From: Silene latifolia
Taxonomy: Eukaryota > Streptophyta > Magnoliopsida > Caryophyllales > Caryophyllaceae
Length of the DNA: 64,000 nucleotides
Assembly: GCF_048544455.1 (NCBI RefSeq)
Contig: NC_133534.1
Location: 123,776,269-123,840,268 of the forward strand
Direction of reading: 5' to 3'
Shown: in pieces, positions 1-11,681 of the stretch
Position numbering within the stretch: position 1 is the first letter of the stretch
Layout of the letters: the number at the start of each line of letters is the position of its first letter
Made by a program: the position numbers and the translations under genes
Notes under the pieces: model-generated
Database searches by the model: none
Seen by the model: only the letters and a program-made list of their open reading frames with translations
What the model was told of the DNA's origin: nothing

Positions 1-2688
1 CGAACAATAAACAAATGTAATAACACAACCTTTAATTACATGTCAATGTTATACTAGTTAAAATAACCGAACACGTTTGACTTATTATGTTACCAATCAT
101 GCTTTCCGACAGAGTTACCAATTTCATCGCAATTATGAAGAATGCACCAGAGATGTAAACAGCAAAACCCATCTTATCGTTACTCATGCTTATTACTTCC
201 ATTAAGCTGTACATACATAATATAAGTTGTTAATTCTCGCTATTACGCACAAATTTGTATCCACATTAGTACTACTTGGCAAATAAATTAAAATATGCAC
301 ATGAACCAATTACACATGTATAACCCGTAATTCCACATCATGCTCAAACTCGGTACCCACACTTGTTCGAATTATTACTGCACACTAGTTTACAAGCACA
401 ATACATATTAAGACAATCATCATTTGCATCGTGATTAATAACATGTTCTATGTCAACTCATGTGGATCAAAAACTAAATAAATAAAAAATGCACACTTCA
501 ACACCAATATATTACCATCAATTAACTATCATTCAGCTGCTCACGTCATCACATAAGCCATCTATTTGCACCGTCAACCATATATTGTCATATCACTAGA
601 CATGCTAGACTAATCTTATACAAATAAATTACTTAATACTTCCGTTTCAACATATCAGCTTCTTATTTGTATGATTACTCCAATTTACATGATAATTACT
701 AACACCATTAACTCATCGTACATTATTCATGGACTATTATACGAATTACCTCATTCTACAACGATTCATTCAACACCTATTGTGTTTTATCCCATATTCA
801 TGCCGATAATATAATAATCAACCATGTAACATATTTGACTCAACCAGACTCGTTAGCTTAGGTAACCACAATTTACATGCACGTAATCACACTTGTTACC
901 ATCTATAATATGTGCAACAATCAAACCACTTAATCAACCTAGCTATCATTCATGTTCATGCTATTTGCAGACATCATTATGTAATAAGTGGCATATAAGA
1001 CACGACACCCACAATATTTCAATGTCATCACTTATTCCACATAGACTTATAGGTTCAGCTACTTTTCATGTCACCTAAACTTGTTGCCAAAACATAGAAG
1101 CTAAGACTTCTAAATTCCTAGGGTAACCTTTATTAGAAACTTATCATCAAACACACATTCACATGCACTATAAAGCATGCTATAACTTCCAGAACCACCA
1201 ATAAATAACAACTTAACGAATACATTTGTTTTTATACTTTTTAGAAAATACAGAGAGTCATGGAATGTGGAGAGTTGGAATAAGGTACAAAGCACAAATA
1301 ATCAATTTATAAGGATTTTTCCAAACCGTCAGGTCAAAACATATTGTTATCAGCAATTTGTCACATTTCAAGGTCAACTTTCAAAAATCATAATTCATTA
1401 CTGACACATCCATATCAGGAGAGGTTTATCAATTTGGAAACTTCTACGAGTCTACTAATTAGGAGAGTTGGAATCACTCAAAAATCACTAAAAAAAAAAT
1501 ATATGTTTTTCTTATTCCGTAACTCGTATAGGCATGAAACCAACAGCAAATGAAAGCTAACACATGAGACTAACACATATAAAAATTTAGATAACATATC
1601 TTAATCACGTATAAATTAGCAGCCAAAACAATTAAGAGGCATAATCTGAGAAATAAATCATCTTTCAAGCTTTATTCTTTGTAATTCTTTATGCTACTGT
1701 ACATGTCTTCCCCAGGTACTTAACCAAGCATTTATCAAACACAAAGTAACAAACTTAACATCACGTATTAAAATTGGTCATAAGATTCGGTCACGTAAAA
1801 CAAACTCGGTCGAGTACATGACGTAATCTACCGAGTACAGGACACTCGGTCGAGTAGTGAGACTACTCGGCCGAGTTCACGACTCCAGAAGTTGAACAAG
1901 ATTATCACAGAAAGATTACTCGGCCGAATATTGGTTACTCGGTCGAGTATTAAAGATACTCAGCCGAGTAAGGCCTACAAGGTCGAGTATCGGCACATTT
2001 CTCAACAACGTCCAGTTTTCATAAAATAGTCATATCTCACTCGTTTCTTGGTCATTTTAGGCGTGTGACCTATAGGTAGAATCGTAAGAAGACAAGCTAT
2101 CACCTCAACTTGGAATTACATCAATATCATTTATAGAACTCGACTTATGACAGTTTTAAGAAAACCCTTCCGTAATCGATCTTCATACAAATCAAATTTT
2201 ATAAACACAACAACTTGAACATGAATAAAGCAAACAATAACAACTCAATACCTCTAAAAATCAGTACATAGGTGAACTTTCATCATATCCGCATGTGTAT
2301 TAAACACAACATAAACTTACGATAGCATACTTAAGCATGCAATTCTATATACTATGCATCGCTACCCAAGGTTAAGCATATTACGTCATAAATCTGAAAG
2401 CCACATAGTAAACACGTAACATGCCAATTCTTTTCACACCAAAACCGTTTCAACTGATTTCACACATCAATTCCATCATGCCTTTCTACCACTTTCACAA
2501 TGTTCTTCACAGATTTTCACACATTACACCTTCTACCACATGTTCCAAGCATTCAATTTCGACACCACACGCATGAATCAATAAAACACACAACATAGTT
2601 CCCCCCATGACCGGCTTGAGTTTGTGAGGGCCATAGTGCGACTCCGGGACGTCTCCCGAGTCTTTACGGTAGCTCCAAACAACTCCCC
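1..2688 (-). mobile_element. Noncoding internal region probably belonging to element C (partial, runs off left edge)
   Basis: AT-rich sequence with no convincing coding region on either strand; the few open frames of about 60 codons have no recognisable motifs. It abuts the left edge of element A. The matching right edge of A (26447) is followed by a primer-binding site and LTR of element C, so this stretch is inferred to be the continuation of C's minus-strand interior. The same ACTCGG(C/T)CGAGT phrase occurs here (1804-1990) and in C's LTR (27594-27650), which supports one origin. The part nearest A (about 2600-2688) is more GC-rich. C's other LTR is not in the window. Confidence 0.5.
1804..1990. 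repeat. Cluster of ACTCGGYCGAGT palindromic phrases
   Basis: About eight complete or degenerate copies of a 12-bp palindrome (ACTCGGTCGAGT or ACTCGGCCGAGT), unevenly spaced. Clear copies begin near 1804, 1845, 1865, 1918, 1937 and 1958. Spacing is irregular and the text between copies is unrelated, so this is neither a satellite nor a CRISPR array. Three more copies lie at the end of C's LTR (27594-27650). Confidence 0.8.
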
Positions 2689-3779
2689 TAGTCGTGTTCC
2701 CTCGTGGGGTTTAGTTTTCAGTACTTGTCGTTAGGAGCACCTAGACCAAAACACAATTTATAACTTCACCAACAACTCTACAATTATTAAAGAGGCAAGT
2801 AAAGGTCGGATCCCAAAGGACGGGAATTGAGATGAGATTTCTATTGCAACTAGCGGTGTCTAAGGGTGTCACAATTGGGGTTTGAAGTAGAAGATAACTA
2901 AACTAAATAGCAATGAAAGCAAACAAGCAAGATGGATTAAAAGGGATGTAAACAATTGATAAAAGGCACTAGGGTGTCATGGGGTCATAGGGGATTCATG
3001 GGAATTGATCATACAAACATATTCTCAAGTTATAAGCAAGCAATTATTGTTGTGATGCATCGAGTTGGTTTATATCTTACAATCCTAGGAAAGTTTGGGT
3101 CCCGGAGCCGAATCGATTAGATTGTACAACACCTACAAGTCGACTTAATCTTCCCTACTCAACAATATGCATGGTCTAATGAGACTCGAGTTGGTTTATG
3201 TCTTACAAGTCTAATTGAAAAGATAGGTGATGGGTAAAAAATGCAAGGATTCATGGGCTCACATTTCATCAAACATAACATGTGCATAAGTTGAGATCAC
3301 AACAAGCAAGCAAATAAACTATGAAAGCATATTAATTTAAGTCTGAATCATTCCCCATATTGGTTTCCCCTAATTACCCATTAACCCTAGCTAAGGAAAC
3401 TACTCACTCATTATCATGTTGAACATGCTAGCAAGGTTGTCAATCATACCAACAAAGTGAAACATGATGAATAAATGAAAGTGATTAACAATAATTAAAA
3501 AGGTATTAAGAGAATTATACCTACTAATGATTCCAATAATAAAGCAAAGAATAAAAGAAGTACTTGATGCTTGATTGGAAGGTTGTCAATCTCCTAATAA
3601 TAACCCAAATAATCTTCAATTACCCAAAATAAAGGATGAACAAGAGAGAGATTAAGGAAATAAAACTTGTATTAAAACTTGATTAAATGTTGTTTACAGG
3701 ATTAAAGAGAGATTTTATTGATATTAACTACCCTAAAAATTGCTAAGAAGAACATGCTCTTCTAATTAGACTAATGGGG

Positions 3780-3788
3780 TATTTATAG
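3780..3788 (-). promoter_or_regulatory. TATA box of element A left LTR
   Basis: On the minus strand this reads CTATAAATA followed by CCCCAT, identical to the core in both B LTRs (41764, 51114) and the right A LTR (25771). Position within the LTR and conservation suggest the U3 core promoter; this is inferred, not shown. Confidence 0.6.
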
Positions 3789-3962
3789 TGGGGATTAGGT
3801 ACATAAATTAGGGTTAACTAAGGGCTTAAATGACGATTAAGTCCCTTGTTGAGGAATCGCCGGTCTCTAGGGAGACTCCGGTTTCTAGGGAGACTCCGGT
3901 CTCTAGAAAAAGATGTGCATCCTTCCTTGAAGCTTGTAGAAGACGAAATGAGACTGTCTGGG

Positions 3963-4130
3963 AATCCGGGCATGTTTAGCACGGGACGGGCGGATTTGGC
4001 AGCTTCTGGACGGGCATCCAGAGGGCGAAGACGGGCGTCTTCTGGAGATTCTGCCCGGGCGTCGAGCTGAGGAAGACGCTCAGATTGTGGGGTGAAGACG
4101 GGCGCCTTCTAGGCAATCCGCACGGATTGT
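3963..4130 (-). repeat. GACGGGCG phrase array in A left LTR
   Basis: Repeated short GC-rich phrases with the cores GACGGGCG, GAAGACGGGCGTCTTC (a palindrome) and ATCCGCACGGAT, in otherwise AT-rich sequence. On the minus strand it lies about 175-350 bp upstream of the TATA box at 3780-3788. Confidence 0.8.
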
Positions 4131-4475
4131 CAGGCAGTGTCGCTCCTTCTTCTTTTCTTCCTTTTTCTTCATAAAATCCTTGAGGATTTCCTCGGGGATG
4201 CAAGGATCTTTTCTCATCATTGCCCATCTACTATAGTATGTACAAAGGCCTTCTAATCTTGTCCCTCCTTGATGCTTGGTCATTGAATTCAATCAATTTA
4301 GTCTCATTTTGCCATGAAAATGCAAGGTTTGCACTCCTTTCCTACCAAGGACACAAAACCTCAAAGAATATGCAAAACAAAGAACTAAAGACAATAAATG
4401 GCCCAAATATGCACTAAAAAGCATGGGAACAAGGCTAATTCGGGGACTAAATATGCTCTAATTATGGTCACATCA

Positions 4476-5509
4476 AATATCCCCAAACCAAACCTTTGAT
4501 CGTCCCGAGTAAAATGGTGACAAAGACTAGGACCATTATTTAAACTAACCTAATAACATAGCCGATATGAGACAATTAGCGGGTCTCACTCCGTCCCTTC
4601 AACTCACAACAAGACAACCATGAGGTAGGATGCCTTCTTGCAAGGGAAGGTGGGTCTTGCCAAAATGGCGACACATCCAAACATTAAGCACACAAAATCA
4701 AATAATGGATGCATCTACAAAATAATAGCCACTTTCCTCATCTAAGTGGCGGAAATTATCTACAAGGGAAGCAATTCAAGGGTACACATTCCTTCATAGA
4801 TGCAATTTCTTCAAACTACTAAGCCTAGAAGGATACCAATAAATCACCTCCAAATTGTGTCAAGCTAGGGTACCTTTGTCCTCAATCGTTAAATGCTTTT
4901 GTGAAGAGTAGACTCCCTATGGTGTTAGAAACACTGGAGGATCGCGGAATTCCTCCTCTTGCCTAGACAAGAAGAAGGGTCGTCCCCTCTCTACCATACA
5001 CAAAAGTGGATACGATGGATAAAGGGATCGATAGAATACTTGATTTTCTCTTTGGGAGTTTGCTTTTGTTTTTGTTTTTCCCCCCAATTTCTTGTGGCAT
5101 TTGACATTTGAGAACACTTTCTTGTCATTTCTTTTTGATTTTTGGCATTTCAATACTTGACAACTTTTCAACTTTTGCATTATCTTTTGAACAATTTCAA
5201 AGTCACCGCATATGTAGTGAGGGTGCCTTATATTTGAAGCATAAGAGTCTGTTTTTGCTCCTCTTTTCATTCGATGCATTTTGCAAACTTTCTTTCACTT
5301 TTCATTTCATTGAACTCAAATTGATTTCTTTTTGTGCCCGTTCCCTTTGATGACAAAATGTATAATAGAACATGGATGATGGATGCATGGTTTCAAGGGT
5401 CACCTTGGAATAAATGATAGCCAAGGAGTTATCACACCACAAGGTACTCTTGACTAGGCCTTAATCCATGGGTCAAAGGATACTAGCATGACACATCGTA
5501 GGGTGTTTT
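4476..5509 (-). mobile_element. Element A 3' untranslated region, distal part, with polypurine tract
   Basis: No gene. The bases next to the LTR (about 4476-4496) read on the minus strand as a purine-rich tract containing GGTTTGGGGATATT, matching the tract before B's 3' LTR. The rest aligns in reverse to B's 3' UTR (about 49330-50456). Small open frames here show no known domain. Element T begins at 5510; A resumes after 18178. Confidence 0.8.
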
Positions 5510-8218
5510 TGTAACACCCCGTAATTTCGGACCGTTATTATATTGCGAAAGTAATTTATTAATCAAGTTGAATTTAATATTAATGTATTTGAAGTAATAA
5601 TAATTCAATGAAATATAATTCTATTATATTTTGAAGTAAAGTATTTATTTTGAGAGTTTCGAAATGTTTAAAAATAGTTTAAACCATGTAAAAACCTTTT
5701 ATATCGAAATAAGGGCATATCGGGAAAAATGGCAATTCTGGTGAAAATTGGGCAAACGATTTTGGAAATGGGTCATATGAGTACTCAATCTTCTTGTAAT
5801 CTCGTGTTTAAGAACTTTGGCATTGTCGGAATTTGCATTTGAAGAACGGTTCTAATTATCGTTGAAACGAGTCAAAACCGACTATTGAAATTCCGCCAAA
5901 TCTCGCTCCTTCCCTCCTTTCCACGACACACCTCCTCTTCCTCCTTCCCATTCCTTCCTAGGACTTCCTTTGTTCTTCTTTTGTGCCTCTTGACCGAAAT
6001 CCACAAAAAAAAAGCAAATAATCTTACAATCGTAATTTCATCATAACTTCTTCGTTTCTAGTCCGATTTTCGCAAAATTAATATTTTCGGAATCCTCTCT
6101 TCAAGATCTACATCCTAGTATATTTTCATTTCAGTTTTTATTATGTCGATTTAAGATGATTTTGGGCATAATTTCGGTTTTAGTGATTATTGTTGTGTTT
6201 TTGTTGTTTTTAATAGGTGAAGATTATGAGGATGATATAGGGGACTCCTATATAGTAGAGGATGATGGGTAACTACTGTTTTTAGGGTTTTCTCAAGGGT
6301 TATTTGCCTTTTTCTAGCTTAAGGTAACATATTTCGAGTTACTCGGCGAATTAATGTCACATTCTTTGCTTTTTGTATGATTTTGTGAATATTATTTGAG
6401 TAGTTTATTTCACATGAAAATAGGTGTTAAATTCATGTCTTTTGTATGTTTAAGTTCACATATTAGTATGGAAATGAAATGGGAATGATTAATTGATGCT
6501 TCAGACGATGTTAAACTGAACAAAAATGGAGAAATGGAGGGTTGGGGGTGGCGGCCCGGCAGGCCCGGCAGGCCCGTGCAGGCCCACGGCAGGCCCGGGT
6601 TGGCCCGGGTCGACCCGTTGCTTGTTTCGCGGTTTTTCATGCGTTGTTCGTCGTTTCGGGCGTATTAATGTTATATTTAGTATAAGTAACATATGAGTAG
6701 TCTTATGAAATGAATAATGTTAGTAGTAAATATAATGTTGATGGTAAAGTTATGTTTATATTGGTAGTTGGCACATGTTAGGATAGGTTATAATATGAAA
6801 TTGTAATGAATAGGCATAAAATGAATTTTATAGCGATAATTGTAATGTTTGGATGATTATGCCGAAAACTGAGCCTTAGTCCCTTTGACTGAATCGATGT
6901 CAGTCAATTGTGTGATTGGTCAGCCGCGATTTAACCCGTACCTGTCGCAGGACTGGGGTTGCGGGTAAAAATTCGGTTGGATGAAAATTATTGTGAAAAA
7001 TGGATAATTGGCCTTATTCTTGTTTTAGGCCATTTATTAAGTTTTTTGTCCACATGTGTTGTTGGTTGAATTGAATGGTTTCTTATATTGTAGAAACGGC
7101 CTTAGATTCCCTGAAACCTTTAATATTGTTAATATTGCTTGAAGTGGAATTTGGTATTGAATACTTCTTGCAGGTTGTTGTGTTTGTCATAGATAGGCCT
7201 TTATAGTCTTTGACGAGTATATGTTCACTTCTTAATATCCTTTGTGTTCCTGACTTGGTGGGATTATATCCAAGTTGGGGCATGACCTCGTTACTTATTT
7301 TGAGGGTAAGTGGTCAGCTTAAGTACTAGCCAACCCTTTGGTGGACTCCTTAGGGTACTCACTTTGTTTTAAAAAAAATTGTGGGTCTTGGGTGCGGTGG
7401 TGTGTATCCGCATGTCTAGGTCTGCGCAGATTTAGGACTAGGGTTGTGTTGTGTCTTGGCCATGTTTTGATAGAACCTCTGAGCCAAGATACCGGTTCGA
7501 TTACCTTCCCTACCTCGTGGTATAGACTCGAGTTACAGAGTGACTATTGACGGTGCTAAGAACTTATGCCTGTCTTTGATATATTGCCCTTTCTTGTATG
7601 GTGATTTTATGAATTGTAATAGGTGAGATGCAAGCCGGTTACAATTGATAAAGTTTGGATTACTGCTTGTTATATATTTCACATGATAGTTTAATTTGGT
7701 CATTTAGTGTTCATATGTTAGAATATTCGATAATTAGTTTATTTATGATGTTGTTTACATGTTACATTAAATATGACATTTCGTGGCTGGGAGGACTCGA
7801 AGTTACTCCCCACTGAATTGTGGCTTTCGTGTTTGTATAAAATGCGATTGACAGGTTGATGATGATTAGATGGGATACACGGACGAGCTAGTGAGCAAAA
7901 GAACCTTGGACTTAGTTTGGTTATATTTTGTAGTAAACCCTTAAACATTTGGTTGTGTTTATATTTTGAAGGGACATATGTCTCCCTCTTTTACTTTGGT
8001 TTGTATCACTTAATTCTCACGACTTTAGCTATGTTATGTAAATTAGTTTGTTAGTATTTGCAGGTTTTGGCACTCTTCATTTGGAAATGTTTGTGAATGG
8101 TTTAGAAAAGGTTTTGAAATTACAGGTTTTTATCTAGTTGAACCAATTACAAACATATCCTGTCAGTTTTTCTGTAGAATTTACGTGTTTATTTAATGCT
8201 AAAAATGAGGGTGTCACA
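5510..8218 (+). repeat. Element T 5' LTR
   Basis: 2709 bp, starting TGTAACACCCCG and ending GGGTGTCACA, so the ends are inverted repeats longer than the usual TG..CA. It is near-identical to 15473-18173. A GC-rich GGCCCG phrase block lies at 6551-6618, 9 bp longer than in the 3' copy. Small open frames (for example 7338-7550) recur in both LTRs only because the copies are nearly identical; nothing supports a protein. Confidence 0.96.
6551..6618 (+). repeat. GGCCCG phrase block in T 5' LTR
   Basis: Short-period GC-rich repeats built on GGCCCGGCA and GGCCCGGGT in an AT-rich LTR. The 3' LTR copy (16516-16572) lacks one 9-bp unit, suggesting replication slippage. Confidence 0.8.
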
Positions 8219-8220
8219 GT

Positions 8221-8232
8221 TGGTATCAGAGC
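8221..8232 (+). other. Primer-binding site of T (initiator tRNA-Met type)
   Basis: TGGTATCAGAGC lies two bases after the LTR end. This is the standard plant retrotransposon primer site complementary to the 3' end of initiator tRNA-Met. It fixes the LTR end and the orientation. Confidence 0.95.
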
Positions 8233-8393
8233 TTGTTGCTCCCGACGCACGTTTGTGCACCCCACTTAAAATCACTTGACCTTTAAATAATAAACTTGAG
8301 AGATGGGTAGGATGGGTAGATTTAGGATTTTATGTGGTAGCCTGTTTGTGATTGCTAATTGTTAGGTACTAATTAAATTTTCTCTTTTGCAAG

Positions 8394-8709
8394 ATGGCTC
8401 CACCAAGGAGAGTTGATGATGCTATTTTACAAGCTCTTACTCTAATCCTCCAAAACCAACAAAATCAGCAGAATCAATAAGCTCCTCCTCCTCCGCCTCC
8501 TGAGGGTACTCCAGGCACCTATACTTGGGTGGCTAACCAATTAACCCGAAACAACACTCCCACTTATGGTGGAGAAATTGATCCAGTTGCTCTTGCGGGG
8601 TGGTTTCGAGAGTTAGAGAAAAGCTTTGCGTTGTATGATGTCCAGAAGGAACATAAAGTGAAGCTGGCATCTCACTTCCTAGTACGAGAAGCAGATCGAT
8701 GGTGGTCTA
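8394..8709 (+). pseudogene. gag: T gag, N-terminal part, with stop and cut by element D
   Basis: The frame opens at ATG 8394 (MAPPRRVDDAILQAL...), the usual start of a Tekay-type gag, followed by a Gln/Asn run and a proline run. A TAA at 8478-8480 (probably from CAA) stops it after 28 codons. The frame then continues through the capsid core, including YGGEIDPVALAGWF and EADRWWSM, to 8709. There element D is inserted. The reading frame resumes after D at 10978 with TGPTVSSEPGFDWERF. Gag would form the virus-like particle; this copy cannot make a full protein. Confidence 0.9.
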
Positions 8710-9122
8710 TGTAACACCCCGGTTTATGAAGGAGCCTTTAGCAAGACATTCCCTGATAAACCGAACTGTTACCATCTCGGTTTCCCGAGGTAGTAAATAA
8801 CAAATTAAACTCCAAGGCAAATTATATAATTACTTTTAACTTAACTATTACAAAATCTCTTTTCCATCAAATTACAAGGAACTAACATAATTGAAAGTGA
8901 AAGTCTTCTAAATAATGATCTAGCTACTAAGTCTTCTGATCCAGTGTCTCACGCCCATCAAGCTCCCGTCCTATCTCTTAAACCTGTCAAGTCTGCTCGC
9001 CAATATTTGGGTCGTCGGTGTGTTCACGAATACGGTGGTCAACCACGAGGTTGAGTAGGGAAAACAATGAAACAACAAAAATATGATATGCATGCTCCTC
9101 CGTCACCTCCATCTCCACCTCA

Positions 9123-9172
9123 ACTCATATATCATAACTCATATCTCATAACTCATATCTCATAACTCATAA
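9123..9172 (+). repeat. Minisatellite of 14-bp units in D LTR
   Basis: Three to four copies of an ataactcatatctc-like unit in tandem. Confidence 0.75.
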
Positions 9173-10547
9173 CCCGGACAACCCAGCCATACCGATCCCC
9201 GGTAGACTATATATATCGACCGTAGTCGATCGCGACACCGCCTTGTTGAGGACACCAGGGCAAGTCCTGCAGAACCCGCCTGGGCCTTATCACAACCTCA
9301 TCATCACCACACCATATCACCTCATCATCCTCCATCTCCAATGCATATGAATGCTCAACAGTAGACAATGCAATACAAATGTATAACAATGAATGAAATC
9401 ATGCCAGCTACCAAATGTCGTGATAACACACTCAACACGAATAGTTCAGTCAACCATATCATAGCGTAATCAACAACCACGAATCAAGTCACGTTCACAA
9501 CTTGGTCATATGAAACACAAACAAGTCAACACAATTCAATAACACGATAAGAAGTCAAGTGTATTTCCCTACCTCAATACCGCAATCAAATAGTCGGGTG
9601 TCCAAAGAATATTCCACAACAATGCTCCCCGAAAGATAATTAAATGATAAACAATCACTTAACTATTCCCGTTCCCAAAATAGAAGTTACTAAAAATAGA
9701 ATTTCTTAAAATGGAAACTTTCCCGATATAGTAACTTTTCTCTTTTAACAAACCCGACTCAAAAATCCGTCTCTTAAATATTTTAAAAGACTCGGGAATT
9801 GCATTTAATAACTAATATGATAAATAAAATATTAAACGAATTAAGAAAACCCGAATTAAACATAAAACAACTCGAAAAACCCGAACCACAACCCGTGACA
9901 TCTCACTCGCCCAAACCCTCACGCGCCGCCTGAACCACCGTGACAACCACCAGCCGTGCTCCCCACTTCGACCCCACCACCAACAACCACCACCGCCTGG
10001 TCGATCGTCGCCGGCGAGTCGAACCAAGATCGCCCTTTGGCCCGGTTCACCGCCAAGCCTCACCAACGCCCCATTTTCTCCACCTACAACCACCGCAACT
10101 CTCACCTGTCCCCTGCCAAACCCCCACCGTCATGTTCGCCGCCAACCCACGCACCCAGACACAGTGGCACCACCGTTTCGACCTCCCCCAAGTCCACGGT
10201 GGCGCCACCCCAAACCTACCCTTCCAAACCCGTCTGAAAACCCGCGTCATTACCCGTTTGCCACCCCCTGTCGCTGCCGCCTTTTACCGTCATTATCACC
10301 ACCCAAAACCACCATAACCACCACCACTACACTCGTCACTAACCACCCTACCCATATACCCCGTCAACAACCACCAGAAACGCCTCAACAAGACACGCAC
10401 AACCCCCCCAAAACCCGACAGAAATGATGAAAACAGAGGAGAAGGGTTGCTCTTACCTTTTTCCTGCCGCCACTACCGCCACCAGGGCCACCCACGGTTG
10501 TCGACAAACGCCTCTAGCTCTTCCCTGCTGTGCCGTCAACACCCACG

Positions 10548-10569
10548 GCCACTCTCTCTCTCTCTCTCT
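10548..10569 (+). repeat. (CT)n microsatellite
   Basis: Uninterrupted CT dinucleotide run in D's LTR. Confidence 0.85.
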
Positions 10570-10977
10570 ATGCGTGAAAGGCTAAGATTGGTGTTGATGA
10601 AGAAGGGAGGCGTGTGAGGTGAGGGGCGTGTATGGTTAGGGTAAAAAATAGGTTAAAATTTAGGTTAAAGATCAAGTTAGATGGTAAATGGGTCATGGGT
10701 AACGTGATTGGTAAATGGGTAAGCTATCGTTCAGTTAAACCCGTCTCAACAAGTTTACGAGTAACTTGGTCTTACGATATCAACACGACTAAACAATTAA
10801 CTCGACTAAATTAGCGATATAAAATACGGGGTATTACAGTCTTCCCCCCTTAAAATGAACTTCGTCCCGAAGTTCGCTCATCTACCAAACCTCCACGCAT
10901 CACCGTGGTTACCAAAACAGATTTTCTAATATAAGAACTCATGAACTTAGGCCCATAAAACAAAATGTTACAGTCTA

Positions 10978-11681
10978 TGACTGGGCCTACTGTTTCATCT
11001 GAACCGGGTTTTGACTGGGAACGTTTCAAGGAATTAGTGGAGGCCCGATTCTATCCGCAAGAACTTAAACAGCAGAAGTTGAAGGAATTCATGGAAATAA
11101 AGCAAGGAAGCCTTCCTGTTCAGGCCTTCACTGATAAATACAACGAGTTGGCACATTATGCAACTAGATTGGTGAAGGATGACAACGAAAAAGCATTCTT
11201 TTATCTTGAAAAGCTCTCTCCTAAAATCAAAAGCATGGTCCGACGAGACTCCACCAGCTTTGTTTCAATTTACAATGATGCTTTATGGGCTGAGAATTCC
11301 CTGAAAGACATTGAAAATGAAGCTCGTGCAACCAGTTCCAGTCTTGGCAAGAGGCCTTTATATCCATCTTCTAGGCCCTATACTCCTTCACCCAGGTTCA
11401 CCTCTTCTCCCTCTTACCCAAACAAGAGGAGATTTGATCCTACTATGCAAGTTAACCGGGGTGGTCAATCTTCGGCTTTTAACAACAATAAAGGTGCTAA
11501 AGACCGAGTGTGCTATAACTGCAAGAAACCAGCACATCCTGGTAAATGCTTCGTTGATCCTATCATATGCTTTTCTTGCAACAAACCGGGTCACAAGGCT
11601 AATGTTTTCCCGGAGAAGAAGGTGACGGCTCCTACTACTCCTGCTGCCCAGAGAGGCCGAAAGGCCGGATTTTTGTCATGA
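10978..11681 (+). pseudogene. gag: T gag, C-terminal part with degenerate zinc knuckles
   Basis: Continuation of gag after D. It contains the capsid C-terminal region (FDWERFKELVEARFYP, a retrotransposon gag signature), a basic Ser/Pro-rich linker and two Cys/His knuckles. The first (about 11511-11550) is C-x2-C-x4-H-x3-C, one residue shorter than the canonical CCHC. The second (about 11568-11610) is C-x2-C-x4-H-x4-F, with Phe in place of the last Cys. The frame ends TGA at 11681, overlapping the ATG of the protease frame by four bases. In relatives gag and protease are usually continuous, and the start of the protease motif is readable just upstream in the other frame, so a frameshift near 11625-11675 is likely. 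Confidence 0.9.

Larger units (their letters stand above)
2689..4475 (-). repeat. Element A left LTR (3' LTR of the minus-strand element)
   Basis: About 1.79 kb, aligning over its length to 24680-26447 with a few dozen substitutions (roughly 2-3% by eye). On the minus strand it starts TGATGTGACC. The plus-strand left end reads tagtcg where the other LTR reads tggttg, so the terminal TG has mutated. A short tandem duplication (tctagggagactccggt type, about 3868-3903) is present here and absent from the right LTR. A TATA-like box (minus) lies at 3780-3788 and a GC-rich phrase array at 3963-4130. Confidence 0.9.
8710..10838 (-). repeat. LTR of element D
   Basis: 2129 bp. Its termini TGTAATACCCCG and TGTAACACCCCG are near-perfect inverted repeats. 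It shares with C's LTR the end sequence (aaaatacgg(g/a)gtattaca) and a block around CTCGGTTTCCCGAG (8776-8789), so C and D are related families. It contains a 14-bp tandem repeat of ataactcatatctc type (9123-9172), a C-rich CCACC segment (about 9900-10430) and a (CT)n run (10548-10569). Confidence 0.82.
8710..10972 (-). mobile_element. Element D: truncated minus-strand LTR retrotransposon inserted in T gag
   Basis: 2263 bp flanked by a perfect TSD gtcta (8705-8709, 10973-10977). The block 8710-10838 has LTR ends (plus strand TGTAACACCCCG ... GGGGTATTACA). The next bases (10839-10880) read on minus as a purine tract with GAAGTTCATTTTAAGGGG, as expected just before a 3' LTR. So D is one LTR in minus orientation plus about 134 bp of interior, ending at TGTTACA (10966-10972); the rest is gone. 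The 7-base outer end matches the LTR start, suggesting a microhomology deletion that kept the TSD. No coding sequence. The C-rich part (about 9900-10430) opens long frames without domains. Confidence 0.85.

Noticed and set aside
893..1553. Short frames of about 60-69 codons near the left edge
   Set aside because: No domain, no conserved start context and AT-rich composition; expected by chance.
7338..7550. 70-codon frame repeated almost identically at 17293-17505
   Set aside because: The copies are the two LTRs of T, about 1% apart; identity follows from LTR duplication, not selection.
8221..8232. tRNA-like match
   Set aside because: It is a 12-base primer-binding site, not a tRNA gene; no cloverleaf surrounds it.
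9940..10427. Overlapping Pro/Thr/His-rich open frames on both strands
   Set aside because: They lie in the C-rich part of D's LTR, are open in several frames at once because of composition, and show no domain.
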